In this document: positions 25,513 through 32,736 of the stretch, piece after piece
Layout: each line of letters opens with the position of its first letter
Numbering within the stretch: position 1 is the stretch's first letter
Assembly: GCA_910586125.1 (NCBI GenBank)
Contig: CAJUHP010000032.1
Location: 1-41,931 of the forward strand
DNA length: 41,931 bases
Origin: an uncultured Lachnospiraceae bacterium
GTDB lineage: Bacteria; Bacillota; Clostridia; Lachnospirales; Lachnospiraceae
Reading direction: 5' to 3'
Notes under the pieces: generated by a model
Database searches by the model: none
What the model saw: only the letters and a program-made list of their open reading frames with translations
Told to the model about the DNA's origin: nothing
Position numbers and translations under genes: made by a program

Positions 25513-26232
25513 TTATCTCTCTATCAAAACAACGGTAATATTATCACGGCCGCCGGACAGATTCGCCGCCTCCACCAAAGCGGCTGCCCGCTCTCTAAGG
25601 GGAATGCTGCGATGCACTATAGTATAGATCTCATCGTCGGTTATCATATTCGTCAGCCCATCCGAACAGAGCAGAATTTTTTCATCAGACAAAAGTTTCA
25701 CTTCAAAAAAATCGGCCGCTACTCTCTCATCCACCCCCACGGCGCGGGTAATCACATTCTTTTTGGCATGATACTCCGCGCTGCCGCGAACCAGCCTTCC
25801 CTGTGCGATCAGTTCTTCTACCAGAGAATGATCCCTTGTGACCTGATGAATCTCATCCCCGATCACATAGAGACGGCTGTCTCCCACATTTACTACCTGA
25901 AGCGTATCATTGGTTAAAACGGCGGCTACTAACGTCGTTCCCATTCCCGCCAGCGACGGATTTTCTCTGGAGCAGCGCCACAGATAGCCGTTCATCTTTT
26001 CTACGCTGTCCTTCAAAATGACAATCGGATCCCGGCTCTCTTTTTCGCGGATCTGCTGTAACAGAAATTCTACGGCCGTCCGGGAGGCGTAGTCGCCGGC
26101 CCGGTGGCCGCCCATTCCGTCTGCCACAATAAAGAGATTCGGCAGATTTCCTACTCCGGACTCGGAGCAGAAGACAGAATCCTGATTCAAATGACGCGCC
26201 TTTCCCACATCTGTGAGCGCACAGGCATACAT
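25513..26232 (-). CDS. prpC: PP2C-family Ser/Thr phosphatase PrpC/Stp1
   Basis: 239 residues. NQDSV, VADGMGGHRAGDYAS (metal-binding Asp), GTTLVAAV, VNVGDSRLY, LLCSDGLTNMI and GGRDNITVVLI are the PP2C metal and catalytic motifs. It reverses PrkC phosphorylation. Start 26232 is preferred over 26253 because AAAGGGGGCGG is correctly spaced. Normally rlmN lies upstream of this operon in related genomes; here the accessory element follows instead. Confidence 0.95.
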   Translation of the reverse strand: MYACALTDVGKARHLNQDSVFCSESGVGNLPNLFIVADGMGGHRAGDYASRTAVEFLLQQIREKESRDPIVILKDSVEKMNGYLWRCSRENPSLAGMGTTLVAAVLTNDTLQVVNVGDSRLYVIGDEIHQVTRDHSLVEELIAQGRLVRGSAEYHAKKNVITRAVGVDERVAADFFEVKLLSDEKILLCSDGLTNMITDDEIYTIVHRSIPLRERAAALVEAANLSGGRDNITVVLIER

Positions 26233-26367
26233 GGCTACCGCCCCCTTTCCCATATGCCGTCAGACAGCCTTGCCGCCGTCTGCCGGCTTGATCCAACCTC
26301 CGCTTCCTATCCTTTCTCCTACTGCATATCCCGCCCTGAGCGCATCCGGGGTTTCTTTAAAAATCCC

Positions 26368-26382
26368 ATCGCCAAAGGCGAT
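26368..26382 (-). terminator. short hairpin with T run in the prpC leader
   Basis: ATCGCC-N3-GGCGAT, followed leftward by GGGATTTTT, inside the ~230-nt leader between the promoter at 26470-26498 and the prpC start. It could act as an attenuator or processing site. A larger nested hairpin (TGCGCCCG...CGGGCGCA) lies upstream of it in the same leader. Confidence 0.45.
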
Positions 26383-26469
26383 TCCATTCTGAAAATGCCC
26401 TCTGCGCCCGCCGGTTCCCTCATTTCTGAGGCATATCTGCTGCCGGGCGCACGGGGGTTTACTTTTTGT

Positions 26470-26498
26470 ATTCTAGCATAAGAAGCAGAAAAGGGCAA
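26470..26498 (-). promoter_or_regulatory. promoter of the prpC-prkC-rsgA-rpe-thiN operon
   Basis: Leftward -35 TTGCCC, 17-bp spacer, -10 TAGAAT, just downstream of the DUF262 stop. The long leader (about 230 nt) has no gene. Confidence 0.7.
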
Positions 26499-26506
26499 GT
26501 GCAAGT

Positions 26507-27898
26507 TCACCTGCTCTCTTTCTGCAGGAAACAAAGCAGATCTTTCTTCATATTTAAAAAGTTTTGCTTCTGATTTAAAATATATGTATGTTTCCGCTTA
26601 AAATAATCTACAATCCATCGATCCAGGTCCAGATCCGCCGAGAAGGAAAACGCCACCATGGCCAGCAGAGAAGGCCGATTTGGCTCCTCCAACAATTTGC
26701 TGGCGCGGTTGACCCGCATTGTCAATCCCGCTAAAACCTCCCGGTATTCCTCCATGTCTTCTCTGTCTACATCGGGATTGACATGTCTGCAAATCAGGCG
26801 AAACGCCTCGTCCTCTTTTTCCTCCGCTTGATCCGCCTGAAGATACGTCGCCATCAACGCATGCACCATGTTCAGTTTTTTCAGAATAATGGCTTTATCC
26901 TTCGTCCCTCTCCCCTTATCAATCTGATCAAATAACTGATTCTCCTCGTTTCTCTCCGTATTCCGGAGATTTGTTTTAAATTCCCGCAAAAAATCGTTAA
27001 ACCGCCGGTCCTCCAGTCCCAGATTTGCAAACCGGTCAAACAATGTCAGAAAAATAAAGGAGTCCTTGCTGTTAAAAATACTCTTCACATCGTCCGTGAC
27101 GACATGTTCCAGGCGGTGCAGATACGCGGACAGCGTGTCGAATTCTTTCTTCGAGGCATTGGCGTTGAGATAGATGCCAATCTGTTTGACCTGCTTCTTC
27201 CAGTGGCCGAGATGAAACATACACATAACCGTTTCCAGAACCACTCTCTCGGTGACTCCCTTTGTCTTTTCCTTCTCGCTGTAATTGCTGTAATCGGCAA
27301 AAAAACGGCTCTGAGCGATCTCCCGGATATTTCTCGCATACTGATTCACATAGGTAAAAGCCTTCTGAGTGATATTCATCGGCGTGTGATTATTATATAC
27401 CTGAATCAATTCGGACATCTTCTCCATCGTGCATTCTTCAAAAATGACCGCTTCCATCTGAAAACTGTCGAACTGTTTTTTCAGTTCTCCGGGAAGGTCG
27501 TCATACGTTTTATTCCGGATATCAAACGCTTCTTCTTTCCAGACAATATCCCCGTCCTCCTCCATGATATTTCCGTTCTCGTCTTTTACCTTTGCCCGGT
27601 ATGCAATGACCGAATTTCGGATGGCCGGCGTGATCCGGTAATTCCCATACCGAAACCACTTCAAGGATGTGCTTCTCTGCAAACCGTCAATCAGCCATTT
27701 CTGTAAGTTCAAATCCTCCCCGATAAAAATCGGCGGAATATAACCGTCGGTCAGGACTGTCATCACCAGCTCGTTGATCTGCTCGCTGCTCCACTGACCG
27801 CTGGCTCTCTGGACATCCGCGTCATCCCGAATATCCTTGTCCCTGATATATTCCATCAGCATACTCATCGTATAGGTCTGTTTTCGGATTTTCGCCAT
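26507..27898 (-). CDS. DUF262 (ParB/Srx-like) family protein
   Basis: 463 residues from the ATG at 27898. The N-terminal domain contains VQRASGQWSSEQINELVMTVLTDGYIPPIF and LIDGLQRSTSL, the DUF262/ParB-like signature (DG-x-Q-R) shared with GmrSD-type restriction enzymes and other NTP-hydrolysing nucleases. The rest is helical (EKTKGVTERVV, LSAYLHRLEHV...) and no HNH or GmrD-type nuclease half is visible. It starts 10 bp after the sigma-like gene, so both belong to one SOS-type operon. Function unknown; a nucleotide-dependent regulator or a defence effector are both possible. Confidence 0.85.
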   Translation of the reverse strand: MAKIRKQTYTMSMLMEYIRDKDIRDDADVQRASGQWSSEQINELVMTVLTDGYIPPIFIGEDLNLQKWLIDGLQRSTSLKWFRYGNYRITPAIRNSVIAYRAKVKDENGNIMEEDGDIVWKEEAFDIRNKTYDDLPGELKKQFDSFQMEAVIFEECTMEKMSELIQVYNNHTPMNITQKAFTYVNQYARNIREIAQSRFFADYSNYSEKEKTKGVTERVVLETVMCMFHLGHWKKQVKQIGIYLNANASKKEFDTLSAYLHRLEHVVTDDVKSIFNSKDSFIFLTLFDRFANLGLEDRRFNDFLREFKTNLRNTERNEENQLFDQIDKGRGTKDKAIILKKLNMVHALMATYLQADQAEEKEDEAFRLICRHVNPDVDREDMEEYREVLAGLTMRVNRASKLLEEPNRPSLLAMVAFSFSADLDLDRWIVDYFKRKHTYILNQKQNFLNMKKDLLCFLQKESR

Positions 27899-27908
27899 GG
27901 CCGTCCTC

Positions 27909-28466
27909 CTAGAGCAGAACCGAAAGATTCCGGTAAGAGTGGATCGCCGCCTCGCAGTCCTCATACTGCCTTTTGTCTATCCCCAATTCCCTGCGGATCT
28001 CACCGGGAAGGTAGCCGGCTGTGCGAAAACGCAGCACCTGGCCTTGCAGACGGGAAAGCTTGGCAAGATACAACTGCATCCGCCGGCTGTAGCCCTCCTC
28101 CTTCTCCTCCAACACGATCCTCTCAATATCCATAGGATCCGCAATCAAATCACCGAGCGTCAGCTCTTCCTCCCCGCAGACCGGCGTGTCGATGGAGACG
28201 GCCAGCCGGTCCGCCAGACGCTTCCTGCTGCCGCGTCTGGACATCTCCGTCTTCACCCGGTTCACTAAGCACACATATAAAAAACTCTCAAAGGGATGAG
28301 AACCGTCGTACCGCCGCATCACATCGGCAAACACTTCGTTCGCCAGGGAATAAAAATCATCCTTATCCCTGTCCTGCCATCCGCCGAACTTCCACAAAAT
28401 CCGGTCAACCAACCGGTGAAGCTTTCTGGCATTCTGCGCATAGTACTCTGTTAAAATCTCTTCCAT
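27909..28466 (-). CDS. sigma-70-family-like protein, regions 2 and 4
   Basis: 185 residues. DDFYSLANEVFADVMRRYDGSHPFESFLYVCLVNRVKTEMSRR looks like sigma region 2. The C-terminal LSRLQGQVLRFRTAGYLPGEIRRELGIDKRQYEDCEAAI has the region 4 helix-turn-helix layout. No region 1.1 or 3. The start at 28466 is the best ATG, although the ribosome site AAGGACGG is somewhat far; a TTG six bases upstream is possible. The leader from the 28705-28733 promoter is about 230 nt. If functional it could direct host core polymerase to element promoters. A phage sigma-like or sigma-I type role is possible. Confidence 0.75.
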   Translation of the reverse strand: MEEILTEYYAQNARKLHRLVDRILWKFGGWQDRDKDDFYSLANEVFADVMRRYDGSHPFESFLYVCLVNRVKTEMSRRGSRKRLADRLAVSIDTPVCGEEELTLGDLIADPMDIERIVLEEKEEGYSRRMQLYLAKLSRLQGQVLRFRTAGYLPGEIRRELGIDKRQYEDCEAAIHSYRNLSVLL

Positions 28467-28543
28467 AATCAATTCTGCACCGTCCTTTTTGTTTTGTATT
28501 CCTATGGGATTTGTAATATTTTTGCAGAATCGCCTGAAATCAC

Positions 28544-28628
28544 TTGACTGATCTTGTAAAAGATTGTAAAATGCAAGTGAACCTTTTATGTTCAAGCAAA
28601 TTCATCCCATATGAATTTGTCATTTTTG
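28544..28628 (+). ncRNA. candidate ~50-nt antisense RNA with its own promoter and terminator
   Basis: Rightward -35 TTGACT (28544-28549), 17-bp spacer and -10 TAAAAT (28567-28572). Transcription would start near 28580 and meet a perfect hairpin CAAATTCAT-CCCAT-ATGAATTTG (28597-28619) followed by TCATTTTT. The product would be antisense to the leader of the sigma/DUF262 mRNA. No coding potential. It could instead be a lone terminator. Confidence 0.4.
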
Positions 28629-28704
28629 CAAGACCTGTCCCAATCAGAGGCGCCGCCAACGCCGCTTGTATGATGCGGATGGGTCTTCCGTGTTTCTTAT
28701 ATAC

Positions 28705-28733
28705 AGTATAGAACGTACGTTCTTTCTTGTCAA
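28705..28733 (-). promoter_or_regulatory. SOS-type promoter of the sigma/DUF262 operon
   Basis: Leftward -35 TTGACA (perfect), 17-bp spacer, -10 TATACT. Twelve of the 17 spacer bases form the LexA-type palindrome at 28711-28722. Confidence 0.85.
28711..28722. promoter_or_regulatory. LexA/DinR-type box 1 (GAAC-GTAC-GTTC)
   Basis: Perfect GAAC-N4-GTTC palindrome, the core of the Gram-positive SOS box, within the promoter spacer, where LexA would block polymerase. Confidence 0.8.
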
Positions 28734-28744
28734 GTCTTTTTGCC

Positions 28745-28756
28745 GAACACACGTTC
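28745..28756. promoter_or_regulatory. LexA/DinR-type box 2 (GAAC-ACAC-GTTC)
   Basis: A second GAAC-N4-GTTC core, preceded by C as in the canonical box, 34 bp from box 1 centre to centre and upstream of the -35. It lies between this promoter and the 3' end of the integrase gene. Confidence 0.75.
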
Positions 28757-28865
28757 CGAATTTAATTTCCAAACTGTGCCAATTATCTGTTCTTTTTATT
28801 TTGATATTTTCTCATCCTGCAATTGGCTGATAATTACACAATGCCATCTTTTTTCACTCTCTGCA

Positions 28866-29726
28866 TCACACCATCTTTTTTTCTGCTGCGCTAATCAATT
28901 GACTGATTCCTTCAAACTTATCTTCACCGGTTCGCGCCATATCCCAGCACCTGCCAAGAAGCTCCCGGAAATCTTCTGCCTTCAGTGAGATCACCGGGCT
29001 GTTTTTGACGGCAGGTTTCTTTCCGTCTATGACGTCTTTGATAAACGCCCCGTTGTCTTCGTAGATCTTGACCTCGTCCTCCCTGGCAATCCCGATATAA
29101 TGCAGCGTGGTATTGCGGTCTGTATGAGAAAAAATCCCCTGAAGTTTGTCGATGGTCGTCACGTCGTAGGGATGCAGTTTTACCGCCCAGTACCCGAAAG
29201 TCTTTCGCGTGCTGTGCGTGCTGACCGGATAGCGGATTTCGCAGGCTTTTGCCGCAATCTTAAACTGTTTTCGATAAGCCGCCGCCTGGCTCTGTGTGGC
29301 CTCCCAAAACAATTTTTCATATTCTTCGCCGGAATAGGCGTCCCGGTTTTTGAGCAGACGGGATTTTCTCTCCGTTGTGATGATAAAATCGTGAAAATGC
29401 TTCATCGGGTCGGCGCCGGTCTGATCCATATAAAATTGCAGGGCTTCCTTGCAGGCCCCGCACACATACGGGCGGGTGATCTTCCCGGTTTTCTGTTCCC
29501 GGATCTCAATCTCATCCTTCATTCTCCCATTTTCATAGAGAAAGTCCGACCACTTGAAGGATAAGGTATCGCTGACCCGACGCCCCAACAGCAATCCCAG
29601 ATTAAAGACCAGATACCAATGCCACATTCCTTTTCTCTTAAAATAATTCATCATGTTCCGGATATCTTCCATATTCCAGAACGGATACACCTCTGTTTTC
29701 CCCTCTTTCTTGGTTGCCCTTCCCAT
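28866..29726 (-). CDS. tyrosine recombinase (phage integrase family)
   Basis: 286 residues. The catalytic set is complete: R49/R50 in LLLGRRVSDTL, K79 in EQKTGK, H171 and R174 in STHSTRKTFGYW, H201 in SHTDRNT and the nucleophile Y210 in LHYIGI. The usual N-terminal SAM-like arm-binding domain is reduced to ~20 residues, so it may not need accessory arm sites. The C-terminal ~65 residues continue past the Tyr. It has its own promoter at 29781-29809 and is divergent from the RNA polymerase operon. It probably integrates, excises or resolves the element. Confidence 0.92.
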   Translation of the reverse strand: MGRATKKEGKTEVYPFWNMEDIRNMMNYFKRKGMWHWYLVFNLGLLLGRRVSDTLSFKWSDFLYENGRMKDEIEIREQKTGKITRPYVCGACKEALQFYMDQTGADPMKHFHDFIITTERKSRLLKNRDAYSGEEYEKLFWEATQSQAAAYRKQFKIAAKACEIRYPVSTHSTRKTFGYWAVKLHPYDVTTIDKLQGIFSHTDRNTTLHYIGIAREDEVKIYEDNGAFIKDVIDGKKPAVKNSPVISLKAEDFRELLGRCWDMARTGEDKFEGISQLISAAEKKMV

Positions 29727-29775
29727 CCTTTTGCCTTTCTAAGCCTTCATGCGCCCGGCAGCGTACATGTTATTT

Positions 29776-29790
29776 CTGCTATTATAGCAG
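29776..29790. promoter_or_regulatory. inverted repeat over the integrase -10
   Basis: CTGCTA-TTA-TAGCAG, six-base perfect arms that include the -10 hexamer. A likely repressor site in the divergent region between integrase and RNA polymerase operons. Confidence 0.5.
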
Positions 29791-29809
29791 GTCTCCGCCC
29801 TTTTTCAAA
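29781..29809 (-). promoter_or_regulatory. integrase promoter
   Basis: Leftward -35 TTTGAA, 17-bp spacer, perfect -10 TATAAT. Confidence 0.75.
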
Positions 29810-29924
29810 CCGCGCCGGCGCCCTTTGCGGGTTCCTCCCAACCACATTTCCAGAAATAGATAGCATAGCGCAAGACAAACGAAACAACAGCTCCCGCAAA
29901 AGGGTAAGAGAAAGGAAAGAAACC

Positions 29925-30149
29925 ATGACACAAACATCGCATCACACATCGGCCAGCCGCCGCGATCCGCGCACCTTCGGAGGCATTCTTTATTCCTCTG
30001 ATTTTGACACGGGACACAGCAAAAAAAGAAATTCCGGCGGTTCCCCGATCGCCGCCCGCATCGCCGCCGATTTGCGGTTTGACCTCCAATGTCAGAGAAC
30101 CCGCGAATTCGCGGACAGAAGAAAACAGGAAGAGAGGAACGAGAGATGA
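29925..30149 (+). CDS. 74-residue basic protein preceding the RNA polymerase gene
   Basis: Start ATG at 29925 with AAAGGAAAG upstream. It is rich in R, S, H and D, with FGGILYSSDFDTGHSKK and AARIAADLRFDLQ in the middle, and has no membrane segment. It overlaps the polymerase start by four bases (ATGA), which argues that it is really translated and coupled to the polymerase. No family recognised. No convincing A-type promoter lies upstream of it. Confidence 0.65.
   Translation: MTQTSHHTSASRRDPRTFGGILYSSDFDTGHSKKRNSGGSPIAARIAADLRFDLQCQRTREFADRRKQEERNER
30101..30114. repeat. 14-bp perfect palindrome upstream of the polymerase start
   Basis: CCGCGAATTCGCGG, inside the 74-residue gene and 31 bp before the polymerase start codon. 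It may be an operator or chance in GC-rich coding sequence. Confidence 0.3.
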
Positions 30150-32731
30150 AGCAAGTCCGCTACACCCTGATTAAAATTCCGATTCGGGAACTGATCAGCC
30201 AAAATTTTGACGTTGTCCTGAACCAGGAATCGGAAATTCAAAACGGCTATCGAATCGCCCAGGGAGACTCTCTGCTCTTTGACCAGATCGCCAGGCTGCG
30301 CGGTGAGCCTTCCTCCCATATCAGCGAGGTCATTCTCGTCACAGCCAGAAAAAATCCCCGCCAGGAAAAAGATCTGCGCCGTCTTTTGGAACAGGGATTT
30401 ACCTACAACGGCGTCCATTACTCCCGTTTCGGCAAATCGGCATCGCAGGGAAAAGAAGGGATCACCGCCTTCGTATGCGACGCACTATTTGACGAGCTGT
30501 ACCGGATCACGCAGATGGATATCGAGGTTGATACCTGCGTCATTTCCAAATACGAAGCCCAGCGATGCCTGGTATTCAGCACCTGCACGCTGATCGACGG
30601 CTATATGCCGCGTATCGTGATTGTCGGAGAATACGAAAAAACACTGAAAAACCAATGGATACGATATGTGACCGAACGAGAAAAAGCGTTTACCGATCCC
30701 AAGACAGGTCAGACAAAAACCTATCCGGCGCGGGAAATTGAGGAGGGATACAGAGATCTGAGCCTGTCTCCGTTCGACGGATGCGGCTGCCATGAGAAAG
30801 AATTCATGGAAACCGTCAACAGCCGGTTGGGTCTGAATGAGCCGTCGACCGGCGTCCAGCTCCGCCTGCCCTTTATCAAAGGCTTCTCGGTCTATGTCCC
30901 TTTCCGCCAAATCCTGCGGGAATGGGGATATGAATCCATCACCGATATTTACGGGGTCCGCCATCCCATTGACACGATTGACTGCATCTGGAATACCTCC
31001 ATGTTCAAAGGCCACAAGCTCTTTGTGCAAAAATACGGAAATCAGGCGTGGACCGCCTATCAGAACACGCTGAAAAAATACGCCTTCAAGCTGGGAATCA
31101 GCAAATACAGCCACCACACCCGCCGGATCAGCCGCTATACCCGGATGAATTTTCAGTACCTTCAATGTCTGGATCTATGGAATCCCCGCTATATCCGCGC
31201 ATACGAAACCAAAGCGCTCTGCTCCTACGATATTCTGGACAGCGCAAACGACGGAAAAATGATTCAGTTAGCCCGATACACCACAGCGCTCTACGAAAAA
31301 ATTATAAAGGGCGATCCGTTTTATGCCTGCCAGTTCATGGGAGCCGCCGACACGGACGGCTGCGAACCGGAAAGCCGGTATCTGGAAGCCGCACTCACCA
31401 ACGATATCATGTTCGGTGATCCCGCCGTCAAGCAGTATCTCTACCGAAAACTGAAAAAGGCGATCGACGAGGCAAAGGTGGGAAAAATCTACTGTTCCGG
31501 CTTCTATCACACCGGCGTGGGCGATATGATCGGCTACCTGCAATATGCCGCCGGTGAAGAGCCTGTCGGCTGCCTAAAGAAAGGAGAACTGTATACCGGT
31601 AACCTGAAGCCCGGCGAGATCGTCTCCTTCCGCTCTCCTCTGGTCGATCCGTCCGAAGTCAACCGGATCCGAAATGTGACAAACGACACGTTGTGCCGAT
31701 GGTTCCATCATTTCAGAGAACAGGATATCGTCATGTTCAATATGTACGACATCTCCCTGCCCCAACAGGGCGGGGCAGACTGCGACGGGGATATATTCCT
31801 TTTGAGCGACGATCCCATGCTGACCGCCTCCAAAATCGAAAAACCGGTTATCCTCGACGTGGAAGACAAGGCGACCGCTCAGTCCAAACCCTACACAAAA
31901 GAAAATATCATCGAATATGAAATTCTGACCAGAGACAGCCGGATCGGTGAGATCACCAACGCCGCGACCAGCATCGAGAACCGCTATACCACCAAGGAAG
32001 ACGTACAAAGACGGTATTCCGATTACGCCTCTCTGCTTCGCATCTGCCAGGGAAAGGAAATCGATTTTTTAAAAACCGGCGTGCGCTTTCCTATGGGCGC
32101 CGGGCTGCGAAGACAGGTGAAGCAGATCCCCTATTTTCTTCTGTATCACTATCCGGCCAAGATGAAAGCCTATCAGGCTCTGGCAGAAAAACAGCTTCCG
32201 TTAAACGCCTACCATTCGCCCTCTCCCATGAACGAGCTGTGCAGCTATATCTGCACCTGGGAACGGAAAAAAATCCTATGGGATCACGAGTGCAGGGACC
32301 TGGCCTCCATCCGCTCCCTGGTCCAAAACAGCGGGATGGACTTGTCCGACCGGACTGCCATCCGGATCTGCCGGCGATACATCAATCAGTACGCGGATGA
32401 AATCAAACAGCAGATCCGCCTGCAAAATGAGACAGACGGAGCTCAAAACCGAACCTTTGACCGGGAAGCCCTGACCGCTCTCTTCAAAGAAAAGCTGATG
32501 CGCGAACTGCAGATGGACTCTGACCTGGCCGCCAACTATGTCATCAAAGCTTCCTATGCCTCTGTCTCCGCCAGCAAATCTTTCGCCTGGTCCGCCTTTG
32601 GCGACGTGATCCTGGCCAATATCAAGAGGAACAGCCCGCCGCAAAAAGCCCGTTCCATACGGGAGGTTCCCGCCGGCACAGAGGGAAGCCTCGCCTATCT
32701 CGGCAAGTACTACACGATAGAAAGCAGGTGA
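30146..32731 (+). CDS. two-barrel RNA polymerase of the eukaryotic-RdRP/YonO type (phage-encoded)
   Basis: 861 residues; start ATG at 30146 overlaps the previous stop by four bases. Residues 545-549 read D-C-D-G-D in the context LPQQGGADCDGDIFLL, the metal-binding signature of double-psi beta-barrel RNA polymerases. R496-S-P and a following P-x-E (VSFRSPLVDPSEV) match the R-N-P-C-L-H-P-G-D block of eukaryotic RdRPs. K245-G in QLRLPFIKGFSVY corresponds to the first-barrel K-G, and S98-A-S-Q (RFGKSASQ) to the RdRP S-x-S-Q element. The size is near that of phage SPbeta YonO, a single-subunit DNA-dependent RNA polymerase. Whether this one copies DNA or RNA cannot be told from sequence. Neighbours: zinc-ribbon protein downstream, then lysis and tail genes. 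Confidence 0.85.
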   Translation: MKQVRYTLIKIPIRELISQNFDVVLNQESEIQNGYRIAQGDSLLFDQIARLRGEPSSHISEVILVTARKNPRQEKDLRRLLEQGFTYNGVHYSRFGKSASQGKEGITAFVCDALFDELYRITQMDIEVDTCVISKYEAQRCLVFSTCTLIDGYMPRIVIVGEYEKTLKNQWIRYVTEREKAFTDPKTGQTKTYPAREIEEGYRDLSLSPFDGCGCHEKEFMETVNSRLGLNEPSTGVQLRLPFIKGFSVYVPFRQILREWGYESITDIYGVRHPIDTIDCIWNTSMFKGHKLFVQKYGNQAWTAYQNTLKKYAFKLGISKYSHHTRRISRYTRMNFQYLQCLDLWNPRYIRAYETKALCSYDILDSANDGKMIQLARYTTALYEKIIKGDPFYACQFMGAADTDGCEPESRYLEAALTNDIMFGDPAVKQYLYRKLKKAIDEAKVGKIYCSGFYHTGVGDMIGYLQYAAGEEPVGCLKKGELYTGNLKPGEIVSFRSPLVDPSEVNRIRNVTNDTLCRWFHHFREQDIVMFNMYDISLPQQGGADCDGDIFLLSDDPMLTASKIEKPVILDVEDKATAQSKPYTKENIIEYEILTRDSRIGEITNAATSIENRYTTKEDVQRRYSDYASLLRICQGKEIDFLKTGVRFPMGAGLRRQVKQIPYFLLYHYPAKMKAYQALAEKQLPLNAYHSPSPMNELCSYICTWERKKILWDHECRDLASIRSLVQNSGMDLSDRTAIRICRRYINQYADEIKQQIRLQNETDGAQNRTFDREALTALFKEKLMRELQMDSDLAANYVIKASYASVSASKSFAWSAFGDVILANIKRNSPPQKARSIREVPAGTEGSLAYLGKYYTIESR

Positions 32732-32736
32732 AAGCC

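Noticed and set aside
28585..28595. GAAC...GTTC pair near 28580-28595 as a third LexA box
   Set aside because: Spacing is seven bases, not four; it does not fit the SOS box.
30146..32731. Host-type beta' RNA polymerase subunit
   Set aside because: The cellular N-A-D-F-D-G-D motif and beta' length are absent; features fit the single-chain RdRP/YonO type.
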